DNA of 8,743 nucleotides from a bacterium (GCA_002713605.1 PATL01000038.1:4425-13167), one strand, 5' to 3'. Shown: positions 1 to 7,167, counted from the first letter of the stretch. A program made the numbers and translations. Notes: generated from the sequence alone by a model not told the origin.

Positions 1-399
1 ATTAATTTGGATGATATAAAAGTTAAAATTGATAAAGAACATTCTCCTGATATTAAATTGGATGATGAATTAACTTTGAGGATGAGATATCCATCAATGG
101 AAGAATTTATCAAGACTAATTTTAGTACCACTGAGAATTTAAATGTAGATGATACATTTAAATTAATAGCATCTTGTATTGATCAGATTTATTCTGAAGA
201 GGAATCTTGGGCAGGATCTGATTGTACAGATAAAGAACTATCGGAGTTTATAGAATCTCTTAGTTCTCAGCAATTTAAGCAAATTGAAAAATTCTTTGAT
301 ACTATGCCTAAAATGACTCATACTGTGAAAGTGACGAATCCAAAAACTAAAAAACAAAATAAAATAGTTTTGGAGGGTTTGCAGAGTTTTTTCATGTAA
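1..399 (+). CDS. gp26: gp26-like baseplate hub assembly protein, 3' part (left end cut off by the window)
   Basis: The reading frame is open from base 1 to the TAA at 397-399, giving 132 visible residues. A TTG at position 7 could formally be a start, but nothing supports it and the codons before it are open, so the gene most likely begins upstream. T4 gp26 is about 208 aa, so roughly a third may be missing. The visible part has the pattern of the T4 baseplate gp26 family: a basic/hydrophobic beta segment, then RMRYPSMEEFIKTNF, an acidic helical stretch with a cluster around EEESWAG, and FDTMPKMTHTVKVTNPKTKK leading to VLEGLQSFF at the C-terminus. The family is needed to assemble the central baseplate hub. 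The position directly before two tape-measure-like genes and gp27/gp5 homologues fits. The 3' end carries an apparent -1 frameshift signal, so two products are likely. The family call rests on recalled motif resemblance, not a search. Confidence 0.75.
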   Translation: MNLDDIKVKIDKEHSPDIKLDDELTLRMRYPSMEEFIKTNFSTTENLNVDDTFKLIASCIDQIYSEEESWAGSDCTDKELSEFIESLSSQQFKQIEKFFDTMPKMTHTVKVTNPKTKKQNKIVLEGLQSFFM

Positions 400-429
400 G
401 TATGTCTCATGAAGATCTTGAGTCATACT
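372..429 (+). promoter_or_regulatory. Candidate programmed -1 ribosomal frameshift element at the end of gene 26
   Basis: Three parts are seen in order. GGAGGG at 372-377 is Shine-Dalgarno-like and lies 9 nt before the heptamer T TTT TTC at 387-393, whose zero-frame codons are TTT (388-390) and TTC (391-393), the classic X XXY YYZ form. After a 5-nt spacer (394-398) comes a hairpin: 399-404 pairs perfectly with 424-429 (AGTATG/CATACT), then a T-T mismatch, 406-409 pairs with 419-422 (CTCA/TGAG), another T-T mismatch, 411-412 pairs with 416-417, and the loop is 413-415. The zero-frame stop follows at once (397-399), and the -1 frame is open to 573-575. Slippage would add about 60 residues starting HVSMSHEDL. 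The layout resembles that of bacterial dnaX. By analogy with lambda gpG/gpGT, the two products would be tail-assembly chaperones acting before tape-measure packaging. The elements are seen; their use is inferred. Confidence 0.72.
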
Positions 430-575
430 ATAAAATTAATTTTGCTTTGATGCAACACCATAAATATAGTTTAACAGAGCTAGAAAATATGATGCCTTGG
501 GAAAGGGAAATATATTTATCTCTTCTACATCAATATATTGAAGAAGAAAATTTAAAACAGCAACAAAATGGCTGA
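402..575 (+). CDS. Small -1-frame ORF, probable frameshift extension of gp26 (gp51/chaperone T-domain-like)
   Basis: The frame runs from ATG 402 to TGA 573-575 (57 aa), too short for many gene callers. It is rich in charged and aromatic residues and contains SLTELENMMPWEREIYLSLL followed by an EEENLKQQQ tail. This pattern of a short helix, P-W-E-R-E and a hydrophobic helix resembles the small C-terminal domains of phage tail-assembly chaperones and small baseplate hub assembly proteins (T4 gp51 has a comparable role). ATG 402 has no ribosome binding site at usable distance; the nearest GGAGG lies 25 nt upstream. Expression by -1 frameshifting from gene 26 is therefore preferred, which would make it the C-terminus of a fusion of at least 191 residues. 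It overlaps the next gene by 8 nt. The alternatives are a separate gene started by reinitiation after the TAA at 397-399, or unusual leaderless coupling. The functional label is tentative. Confidence 0.7.
   Translation: MSHEDLESYYKINFALMQHHKYSLTELENMMPWEREIYLSLLHQYIEEENLKQQQNG
459..466 (+). promoter_or_regulatory. Possible late promoter box CATAAATA
   Basis: CATAAATA fits the NATAAATA consensus described for late promoters of T4-like cyanophages (TATAAATA in T4). It lies inside the small ORF about 100 nt upstream of the start at 568, so it could drive the tape-measure/hub genes separately. In DNA this A+T-rich an 8-mer match can arise by chance and nothing else supports it, so confidence is low. 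Confidence 0.25.
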
Positions 576-2085
576 ACCAGTTAATAATCCAATATTAGGA
601 AATCTAAGAGGTATTAGGAGATCTTTGTCTCCTGGTTTCTTTAGATCTCCGACTGGTCAGACTCAAGATGGTGACTCAAATAATAATGCGTTAATGAATA
701 GAAATTCTATTCTATTATCTAATATTTCTACGCAACTTGATACTATTAATAAACAGAATGTTATATTAACTAAAACTTTAGAAGTTATAAGTGTTAATTT
801 AACTAATAGTAGTCTTTTAGAGAGAAAAAGGGAGGAAGAAAGACTTAAGCAAGAAAGTATATTAGCAGAACAAGGATTTAGGGGAAGAAAGGAAGCGGCA
901 ATAGAATCAAAAATTCAAAATGCATTACTTTCTCCTGTTAAAAAGATTGCAGAGAAAACTCAATTTTCATTAGGTAAATTAACAAGTCTTTTTGGTATTT
1001 TATTAGGCGGTTGGTTGGTTGATAATGTATTTGATTTACTAAAAGCAAATTCTGAAGGGAATCAAGATAAGGTAAAAGAGATAACTGGTAATATAATAAA
1101 AGGTCTTGCCATAGCTGGTACTACTTTCCTTTTGGTAGGTGCTGCTATAACTGGATTTCAGTTGATTTTAGGTAAATTAGCATTAACCCTTACTGGATTT
1201 GCTGCTAGAGGAGTATTTTTAAAACCAATAGCATCATTAGGAAAACTTTTAGTAGGTGCAGCTTCTCTTGCTTTAGGACTTAATTTTGGTGGTGCGAAAA
1301 CTTCTGGTGGTGGTGGTTTTAGATTTGGTAGTGGTAAAAATAATAAGGTAGGACCTAATATAAAACCAGATAGATTTGCTAAACCATCAGGTGTAACTAC
1401 TACCGTTGTTGGAATCCAAGAGGGAATGGATGTTTTAACTGGTGTTGATACTTGGTGGGAAGCTGGTATTGATATTATTACAGGACTTGGTCTTGCATCT
1501 CTTTCTAGACCAATGGTTTCAAAAGTTAAACATCCTGTGGCAAGAGGATTTCTTGAAGCTTTATTATATTTTGGATTATTGAATTTTGGTACTAATGTAA
1601 GAGAACCTATACAGAATCAAATAACTGGTGAGGACAAGGAAAATTCCATAGATGTAGATGTAAAGGAAGATAATAAAAATGATGAAGTATCTTCTATTGA
1701 TTCTACAAGTAAGGGTGAAGTTGTTGCCTTTAATACTAAAGATAGTAATAATAATGTAGTAGATGCAGAGACTAGAAGATCTATATTCCAAGATCCTGTA
1801 TCTGATGCTACTCCTGGTTTAGGGATCACGGGAGATGGTGAGAAGATTGCAATGGCTAATATAACTCCTATTAAGAAAGATAATACAACTGTTGAAGAAA
1901 ATGTTCCTGACGATTCACCTGAAGTTGTTACAATTCCTGCATTACCATCATCTAGTGATGAAGGAGATCCAGTTACAGTAGCATCTTCTGCTGGTGCTGG
2001 TGGTATTCCAAGTTTAATCGCTAGAAATGAATCTAATAATTATGTTTTTCTTGCGTATAAACATTATCAGGTAGTACCGTTATAA
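568..2085 (+). CDS. Tape-measure-like structural tail protein A (505 aa)
   Basis: The start at 568 overlaps the preceding small ORF by 8 nt; there is no clear ribosome binding site, so coupling is likely. Seen in order: a polar N-terminus; a coiled-coil-like helix (about residues 45-85); a highly charged R/K/E stretch (about 85-115); a hydrophobic segment around 142-151 (FGILLGGWLV); a long hydrophobic Gly/Ala-rich region about 179-240; a Gly-rich patch GGAKTSGGGG; another hydrophobic segment about 326-341; a low-complexity acidic linker (about 350-470); and an aromatic C-terminal tail ending KHYQVVPL. Membrane-like segments in the middle of a long tail protein are typical of tape measures, whose hydrophobic parts may enter the host membrane at ejection. 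The protein has the same length as the next one and shares its hydrophobic W-containing core and tail design. I do not recognise a named family. It could also be a tail-tube initiator or another internal hub protein. Confidence 0.6.
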   Translation: MAEPVNNPILGNLRGIRRSLSPGFFRSPTGQTQDGDSNNNALMNRNSILLSNISTQLDTINKQNVILTKTLEVISVNLTNSSLLERKREEERLKQESILAEQGFRGRKEAAIESKIQNALLSPVKKIAEKTQFSLGKLTSLFGILLGGWLVDNVFDLLKANSEGNQDKVKEITGNIIKGLAIAGTTFLLVGAAITGFQLILGKLALTLTGFAARGVFLKPIASLGKLLVGAASLALGLNFGGAKTSGGGGFRFGSGKNNKVGPNIKPDRFAKPSGVTTTVVGIQEGMDVLTGVDTWWEAGIDIITGLGLASLSRPMVSKVKHPVARGFLEALLYFGLLNFGTNVREPIQNQITGEDKENSIDVDVKEDNKNDEVSSIDSTSKGEVVAFNTKDSNNNVVDAETRRSIFQDPVSDATPGLGITGDGEKIAMANITPIKKDNTTVEENVPDDSPEVVTIPALPSSSDEGDPVTVASSAGAGGIPSLIARNESNNYVFLAYKHYQVVPL

Positions 2086-2089
2086 TAAT

Positions 2090-3607
2090 ATGGCAATTCA
2101 ATCCCTCTTAAGTTCATCTACTAGTCTTAGAAATATATCTAAGTCTATGACTTCTATTTCATCTAGTATGGTTAGGAGTAGTGTTTTAGCTAGGAATATT
2201 GCAAAAGATATTAATAAAGATAATTTAGAAAAAACTAAGTCTTTAGAAAGAGGATCTTCATTTTTTAGAAAAAGGAATGAATTATTATTAAGGAGAAAAA
2301 AGGAGGAAGAGGTAGAAGCATCTGCTCCAGGTAGTATATTCACTCAAGTCGGAAAAACTGTGAAAAATTCTGTAAAGGGATTTTTGGGAAGGGTATTGGA
2401 TATTTTTGCTATAACTTTACTTGGTTGGTTGATTAAAAATTTACCTGCTATACTTAAAGGTATTGATGCTTTAGTAAAAAGAATAGGACGTCTTCTTGAG
2501 GTTCTTAATGGTTGGTCTAATGGAATTGGTAATATATTTCAGTCTTTTGGGGTAGACTTAGATAAGACACAGGAAACTTTAAATTCTGCAAAATTTCAAG
2601 AAACTCAAGATTCAATAAAAAAAGATTTAGAATCTACTAATCTTGAACTTAATCAATTTGGTATGCGAGTTAGTGATATTGGTAGTCAATTTCAATCTGA
2701 AGGTAAGGATATTGAAGATAAATTAAAAAAACTTGAGAAAAAATTAGAAAAGGATGCTGATACAATAGATTCTGGAGAAATTCCTGAAGATTCTGAAAAT
2801 TCTGACGAAATTTCTGTTGATGAATCATTAACATCAAAAGATAAATCATGGTGGGATAATGTGATGTATTGGATGTATGGGCATAGAAGAGGAGATGATA
2901 AAGAAAATGAGGTAATGGAATATGCTGATGGTGGTGTGGTTAAAGGACCAGGTGGTATTGATAATGTACCAGCAAAATTGACTGCTGGTGAATTTGTTAT
3001 GTCTAAGAAAGCAGTTGATAAATTGGGAGTTTCATTTCTCTCTTCACTGAATAAAATGAATATTACGTCTACTGAAGGTGGATTGGAAGAATTTGGTTTA
3101 GGAGATATTAAAAAAGTATTAGAGGATGAAAAGAGAAATGGTCGTGTTTATGAGTCATTATTCACTACAATGAAACAAATGGCAGATGATATTAAACCCA
3201 TTGTAAAAAGTTCTGAATTTAATGATCTTAAAAATACTGCTAAAAATATTTCTAAAGAGATTGATATTGGTGGAGATATAAGTGGAATATTTGGTATTAT
3301 TAAAGATACCATGTCTGATGTTGGAGAAACTATAAGACCAGAATTAGAAGGACTTGCGGAAGAAGTAAAACCTATTGTAAAAAGTTCTGAGTTTGAAACT
3401 CTTAAAAAGACTACTCAAAGTATTTTTGAGGAGATTCGACCTAAATCTAGGAAAACCATTATGGTTCCACTTCCAGCAATGAGTAGTGGGTCGAAACAAT
3501 CTGGCAATCTTCCTGTTGGTTCATCAACTTCTATTCCTCAATCTGGAAGTAGTAGTGATAGATTACTATATAAAAGATTAACAACATTAATAACTTCTTA
3601 TACTTAA
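2090..3607 (+). CDS. Tape-measure-like structural tail protein B (505 aa)
   Basis: It starts 4 nt after the previous stop and ends directly before the next ATG. Seen in order: a Ser-rich helical N-terminus; a basic/acidic RRKKEEE stretch; the hydrophobic segment at 104-122 (FAITLLGWLIKNLPAIL), which aligns without gaps with FGILLGGWLVDNVFDLL of the preceding protein; a coiled coil about 165-228 with KLKKLEKKLEK; an acidic linker; and at 278-313 YADGGVVKGPGGIDNVPAKL followed by TAGEFVMSKKAV, then FLSSLN. This last block is the ADGG-x-GPG-x(n)-P-x-L-x-GE-(F/Y)-V-M motif that recurs near the C-terminus of many phage tape-measure proteins. Two copies of a KPIVKSSEF repeat follow (368-391 and 426-449), then a Ser/Gly/Pro linker and the tail LLYKRLTTLITSYT. 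The GEFVMS motif makes this the better-supported tape-measure candidate. Whether one protein or both set the tail length cannot be read from sequence. Confidence 0.65.
   Translation: MAIQSLLSSSTSLRNISKSMTSISSSMVRSSVLARNIAKDINKDNLEKTKSLERGSSFFRKRNELLLRRKKEEEVEASAPGSIFTQVGKTVKNSVKGFLGRVLDIFAITLLGWLIKNLPAILKGIDALVKRIGRLLEVLNGWSNGIGNIFQSFGVDLDKTQETLNSAKFQETQDSIKKDLESTNLELNQFGMRVSDIGSQFQSEGKDIEDKLKKLEKKLEKDADTIDSGEIPEDSENSDEISVDESLTSKDKSWWDNVMYWMYGHRRGDDKENEVMEYADGGVVKGPGGIDNVPAKLTAGEFVMSKKAVDKLGVSFLSSLNKMNITSTEGGLEEFGLGDIKKVLEDEKRNGRVYESLFTTMKQMADDIKPIVKSSEFNDLKNTAKNISKEIDIGGDISGIFGIIKDTMSDVGETIRPELEGLAEEVKPIVKSSEFETLKKTTQSIFEEIRPKSRKTIMVPLPAMSSGSKQSGNLPVGSSTSIPQSGSSSDRLLYKRLTTLITSYT
3191..3436 (+). 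repeat. Two in-frame copies of a 72-nt repeat inside tape-measure-like protein B
   Basis: Copy 1 is at 3191-3262 and copy 2 at 3365-3436, 174 nt (58 codons) apart. The encoded 24-residue units share KPIVKSSEF, then L-K, T, I and E-I, for 15 identical residues of 24. The DNA has also diverged at third positions, so the duplication is not recent or is under protein-level selection. Regularly spaced repeats are known in tape-measure proteins, where they add length. Confidence 0.8.
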
Positions 3608-4879
3608 ATGGCAGCGTTAGACAAATCAATTTACGAAGATATCGTAATAACATCACCAAATGGTAATAGTGTAGATATTGCTCCTGGTACTGTAATGGTT
3701 GATTATTATGAAGATCTTTTTTCTCCAGTTATTACTGCTAAAATACAAGTTGTTAATGAAGGGCATAGTATAGTAGGTAAAGATGGGGAATTGGAGTCTA
3801 TTTTTAATGGACTTCCCTTAAGAGGTGGTGAGAAAGTATCTTTAAAGATCTCTGGTAATAGTGAGACAAATCCAGGATTAGATTTTACAAAAGAAAAGGA
3901 GTTTTATGTTTCTAGTGTTAGTAATGTATTAGTTTCTAAAAAGACTGAATCTTTTACATTGCATTTGATTTCTCGTGAGGCTATTTCTAATGAAACTTCT
4001 AGAGTTGGTAGAAAATATCCACCAACATTTAAATTATCAGAATCTGTTAAAGATATTGTTAAAAATTACATAGGAACTTCTAAAGAAGTTTTTTGTGATC
4101 CTACTCAAAATACATATGGATTTCTTGGTAATATGAGAAAACCATTTACTATTTTATTTTGGTTGGCATCTAAATCAGTTCCTGAATCTGATAAAGCATC
4201 TGCAGGATATGTTTTCTATGAAACTCAGTCTGGTTTTAATTTTAAATCTGTTGATGGACTTATTGATCAAGAACCAGTTGCAGAGTATGTTTTTAGTGAA
4301 GTTATAGCATCTGAACCAGCTAATGATTTTAAAATACTTAAATATGCTACTAATCATGGTGATGATATTCTAGGGAAACTTCAAAGAGGTGCTTATTGTA
4401 GTCATAGAATATTTTTTAATCCATTAACTTTTAATTATACCGATCCTGCTAAAGGAAGATTTGAAATGAAGGATTATGAAGGTTCTACTTTGGGTTCGGA
4501 AGAAGTTACACCTACTACTGGAATAGAGGATAGTCCTAGTAGATTTATTACTGCTGTTATGGATGTTGGAACATTAGAAAAGACATCAGAAAGATATAAG
4601 AAAGAAAATGCAGAACCATCACAATATCAATCTCAATCTATGATGAGATATAATACTGTTTTTTCAAAAGAAATATCTATGACTATTCCATCAAATACTA
4701 ACTTAGAAGCTGGTAATTTGATTGAGTGTTCTTTTGTTAGAACTTCTGATAAGGATACTATTGATGAGGAGCAAAGTGGTCTATATATGATTGCAGCAGT
4801 ATGTCATCATTTTGATCCTTTAGGATCATTTACTCAGTTAAATATTATAAAAGATACTTTTGGACCTAAAGCAAAATGA
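3608..4879 (+). CDS. gp27: gp27-like baseplate hub protein
   Basis: The 423-aa length is close to T4 gp27 (391 aa). The ATG immediately follows the TAA of the upstream gene and there is no clear ribosome binding site, so coupling is likely. The N-terminus carries DYYEDLFSP (32-40) followed by ITAKIQVVN and NGLPLRGGEKVSL (67-79), the strand pattern of the first hub beta-barrel. The C-terminus has the form typical of contractile-tail hub proteins: SMMRYNTVFSKEISMTIPSN (344-363), NLEAGNLIECSF, then SGLYMIAAVCHHFDP (390-404) and a closing beta strand with IIKDTFG. In this family the protein forms a trimer that joins the hexameric tube to the trimeric spike. The next gene is a gp5-like spike base overlapping by ATGA, the expected partner. 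The family call is from recalled motifs and context; a structure-level comparison would settle it. Confidence 0.75.
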   Translation: MAALDKSIYEDIVITSPNGNSVDIAPGTVMVDYYEDLFSPVITAKIQVVNEGHSIVGKDGELESIFNGLPLRGGEKVSLKISGNSETNPGLDFTKEKEFYVSSVSNVLVSKKTESFTLHLISREAISNETSRVGRKYPPTFKLSESVKDIVKNYIGTSKEVFCDPTQNTYGFLGNMRKPFTILFWLASKSVPESDKASAGYVFYETQSGFNFKSVDGLIDQEPVAEYVFSEVIASEPANDFKILKYATNHGDDILGKLQRGAYCSHRIFFNPLTFNYTDPAKGRFEMKDYEGSTLGSEEVTPTTGIEDSPSRFITAVMDVGTLEKTSERYKKENAEPSQYQSQSMMRYNTVFSKEISMTIPSNTNLEAGNLIECSFVRTSDKDTIDEEQSGLYMIAAVCHHFDPLGSFTQLNIIKDTFGPKAK

Positions 4880-7167
4880 TAGAAGAATCAATATTAAAAA
4901 GTAATTTTGTAGGAAGAGATGGATTTAAGTGGTGGATTGGTCAAATTGGTCCAGAAAGTTGTCAGGGTGATCAGATAAATGAAGTTGGAGAAGCTTGGGG
5001 AAATAGAATTAAAGTAAGGATTATGGGGTATCATCCTCAAAATCCTGTCGAATTACCTGATGATGATTTGCCTTGGGCTCAGATTTTATTGCCAGTAACA
5101 GCAGGAACTGGTGGTGGTGGATTGAGTAGATCAATTAGATTAACGCCAGGTGATAGTGTATTTGGTTTCTTTCTTGATGGTGATGACGCACAATTACCTG
5201 TCATATTAGGTGCTTTTGGTAGACCTTCGTTTGATACTCCATTAGGACCTTATAAGCAACCTTTCCAACCATATACTGGATTTACATCAGAAAATCCTCC
5301 TAGTGCATATTTTATTAATAGTGAAGTAGGAACTCAAGAGGGATCTCAAGTTGTTTCTTTACCTGTTGATTTACCAGATAAGTTATGTAAGGTTTTAAAT
5401 GAGAAGAAGTTAAAAAGTTTTATTGGAGATTTTGGGGAGAAGATAGGTAAACTTAAATTTAATAAAGAGAAATTAAAATCTACCTGTCTTGCTTTGGGTA
5501 ATATTGTTGACATCCCACCAGGCGATCTTCCAAATGCAAAGATTTGTATGAGGTTGATTAAGACGGAAACTTCCAATATGATGGCTGATATTAAAAAAAT
5601 AAAGGAGCAATTTAATCCAGATGCATTTAAAGAAGAAATGTCTGGTTTATTTGATTTGGAAGATGTTGCACCTGCTATGATGAGTGATGTTAGTGAAGCA
5701 GCAAATGAAGCAGCAAATGAATTAAAAACAGTATTCAAACCTTTTATGGATTCAAAAGTATCTGAACTTGAAGGTAAGATGAAAGAACTTGTTAATATTA
5801 GAAAAGATGATGCTGCAAAACATTTGAAGGTATTGGGTGGTGGAGTAGCTAGAGCTGCAATGAATAATTTAACAAAAGGAATCGCAGATAATGCTAATGT
5901 TGGAATGAAGAAAGTAGGTGCTGCAACATTTGCTACTGTATTTGCAGCAACTAAAAAAAGAAATTTAGCAAAACAAGCTGCTATTAGAGCACAAGAAGCA
6001 TTTCTTCCAGCTCTTAAGACTTTTAAATCAGGACTTCCTTGTGTTCTTCAAAATGTAACTGATGGTTTAGGTGATTCTCTTTTTGATATGCTTGATCAAT
6101 TTACTGAGAATGTTGATAATATCACTGATTGTATTCAAACTCAATTTCTTGCTGGTATAACAAATAGTATAATAGGAAATCTTACAAAAGGTATTCTGCC
6201 ATCTTTAGGTGGAATAGGTGATCTTTTAGGTGGATTTGATGCTGGTGATTTTCTTAGAGGTAAAGCTGAAAATTTATCAGAGATCGCTGCTATTTTTGAA
6301 TGTGATGATGCTAAACCACTTGGACCTTTGGATGTTGAGCAATTGGTTATTGGTGGAGGTCCAAAACAAGTAGTTGATTCTCTTATAGATGATATAATGA
6401 GTGTTGCGAATAAGGCAGATTCTTTAACTGGTGGATTAGTTGATGCTGTTCAAGGACTATCACAACTTGGTGGTGGATTGGGTGTATTTGATTTTGCAAA
6501 CCCAAGTGTATCTGTTCCTGGATTTAAGAGTCCACTTGGAGAATGTTACACTGGTCCAAAATTAAGTTGTGCTGGAGTAAAGGTTAATATTTTTGGTAGA
6601 GGTGGAATAGGTGCAACTGCTAGAGCAATTTTTGGAAATAAGATAGGTACTGGTGTTGAAGCAGTTGGTAGTATTATTGGTATTGATTTAAAGAGTGGTG
6701 GATCTGGATATATTGGCAATCCTTTTATAGAGATTGTTGATACTTGTGATAAGGGTTATGGTGCTGTTGCTCAAGCAATTGTCGATCAAGATAGAACTTC
6801 TCCTACTTATCAACAAGTGGTTGATATTATTATGATATCTATTGGGGAAAACTATCCAATTGATGAAGATAATGTACCTGTTGTGGTTGATCATGTTGTG
6901 GTGGTTAATCCTGGAACTGGATATGATAAGGATGATGTGATTGAAGATTCTTCTGGTAATGAATATACACCTTTGGTCGATGCTACTGGTCGTATTGTTA
7001 GTGTTATTGCACCAAATAATATTAAGAATAATGTTAGTGAAATTAATGATTTCCCTCAACTTACAATTAGAACTGAATCTGGAGAAGGTGCTGTGTTGAG
7101 AGCACAATTGAAACCAAGACCTGAATATCAAGGAGAAGTTAAGCAGGTTATCGACTGTATTAGTTGA
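4876..7167 (+). CDS. gp5: gp5-like spike base with N-terminal OB fold, lysozyme domain absent
   Basis: The 763-aa protein overlaps the hub gene by the ATGA at 4876-4879. Residues 17-117 look like the OB-fold of T4 gp5: WWIGQIG, GNRIKVRIMGYHP (42-54), LPWAQILLPVT (65-75), a Gly-rich loop, GDSVFGFFLDGDDAQLPVIL and GAFGRP. After a Pro-rich linker comes a long, largely helical Ala/Lys-rich region (about 170-400), then Gly/Leu-rich stretches to about 600. The C-terminal third carries two GxGY-type beta repeats (about 605-637 and 673-746). The T4 gp5 lysozyme domain is missing: no segment shows its Glu/Asp/Thr active-site pattern. The C-terminal triple-stranded needle of T4 gp5 is also missing here and appears on the next gene. 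Eleven cysteines are spread through the chain. The family role is to sit on the gp27 trimer as the base of the puncturing device. The central and C-terminal additions have no assigned role. Confidence 0.75.
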   Translation: MIEESILKSNFVGRDGFKWWIGQIGPESCQGDQINEVGEAWGNRIKVRIMGYHPQNPVELPDDDLPWAQILLPVTAGTGGGGLSRSIRLTPGDSVFGFFLDGDDAQLPVILGAFGRPSFDTPLGPYKQPFQPYTGFTSENPPSAYFINSEVGTQEGSQVVSLPVDLPDKLCKVLNEKKLKSFIGDFGEKIGKLKFNKEKLKSTCLALGNIVDIPPGDLPNAKICMRLIKTETSNMMADIKKIKEQFNPDAFKEEMSGLFDLEDVAPAMMSDVSEAANEAANELKTVFKPFMDSKVSELEGKMKELVNIRKDDAAKHLKVLGGGVARAAMNNLTKGIADNANVGMKKVGAATFATVFAATKKRNLAKQAAIRAQEAFLPALKTFKSGLPCVLQNVTDGLGDSLFDMLDQFTENVDNITDCIQTQFLAGITNSIIGNLTKGILPSLGGIGDLLGGFDAGDFLRGKAENLSEIAAIFECDDAKPLGPLDVEQLVIGGGPKQVVDSLIDDIMSVANKADSLTGGLVDAVQGLSQLGGGLGVFDFANPSVSVPGFKSPLGECYTGPKLSCAGVKVNIFGRGGIGATARAIFGNKIGTGVEAVGSIIGIDLKSGGSGYIGNPFIEIVDTCDKGYGAVAQAIVDQDRTSPTYQQVVDIIMISIGENYPIDEDNVPVVVDHVVVVNPGTGYDKDDVIEDSSGNEYTPLVDATGRIVSVIAPNNIKNNVSEINDFPQLTIRTESGEGAVLRAQLKPRPEYQGEVKQVIDCIS
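6688..7113 (+). repeat. Two divergent GxGY beta repeats in the C-terminus of the gp5-like protein
   Basis: Unit 1 (residues about 605-637) reads LKSGGSGYIGNPFIEIVD, then GYGAVAQAIVD. Unit 2 (about 673-746) reads VVVVNPGTGYDKDDVI, later FPQLTIRTESGEGAVLRAQL. Both follow the scheme x-V/L-x-x-G-x-GY ... P-x-(I/L)-x-I ... G-x-GA-(V/A)-x-A-x-(L/I). This scheme is common in baseplate and fibre proteins of marine T4-like phages, usually in multiple copies. Unit 2 has a longer insert. The repeat is seen only at the protein level. Confidence 0.6.

Noticed and set aside
7..399. TTG at 7 as the start of the first gene
   Set aside because: The frame is open to base 1, no ribosome binding site can be seen, and the family is longer; a start upstream of the window is more likely.
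402..404. ATG 402 as an ordinary independent start
   Set aside because: No Shine-Dalgarno at usable distance, and the upstream sequence instead forms a slippery site with stimulators; kept only as an alternative.
513..520. Minus-strand GATAAATA late-promoter match
   Set aside because: No gene on the minus strand is credible, so a promoter there would have no target; chance match.
2081..2089. TATAATAAT before the second tape-measure-like gene as a -10 box
   Set aside because: It overlaps the stop and the 4-nt gap, the only -35-like TTGCGT is about 24 nt away (too far), and the run is expected in A+T-rich DNA.
5346..5738. 130-aa ORF on the minus strand
   Set aside because: It lies wholly antisense to the gp5-like gene, is Ser/Leu/Asn-rich as expected of a shadow frame, and has no promoter or ribosome binding site.
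6688..7131. 147-aa ORF on the minus strand
   Set aside because: Low-complexity Ile/Asn/Ser composition is an antisense shadow of the GxGY repeat region; no independent signals.
4876..7167. Tail lysozyme activity in the gp5-like protein
   Set aside because: No stretch shows the T4-type lysozyme active-site arrangement; only the OB fold is supported.
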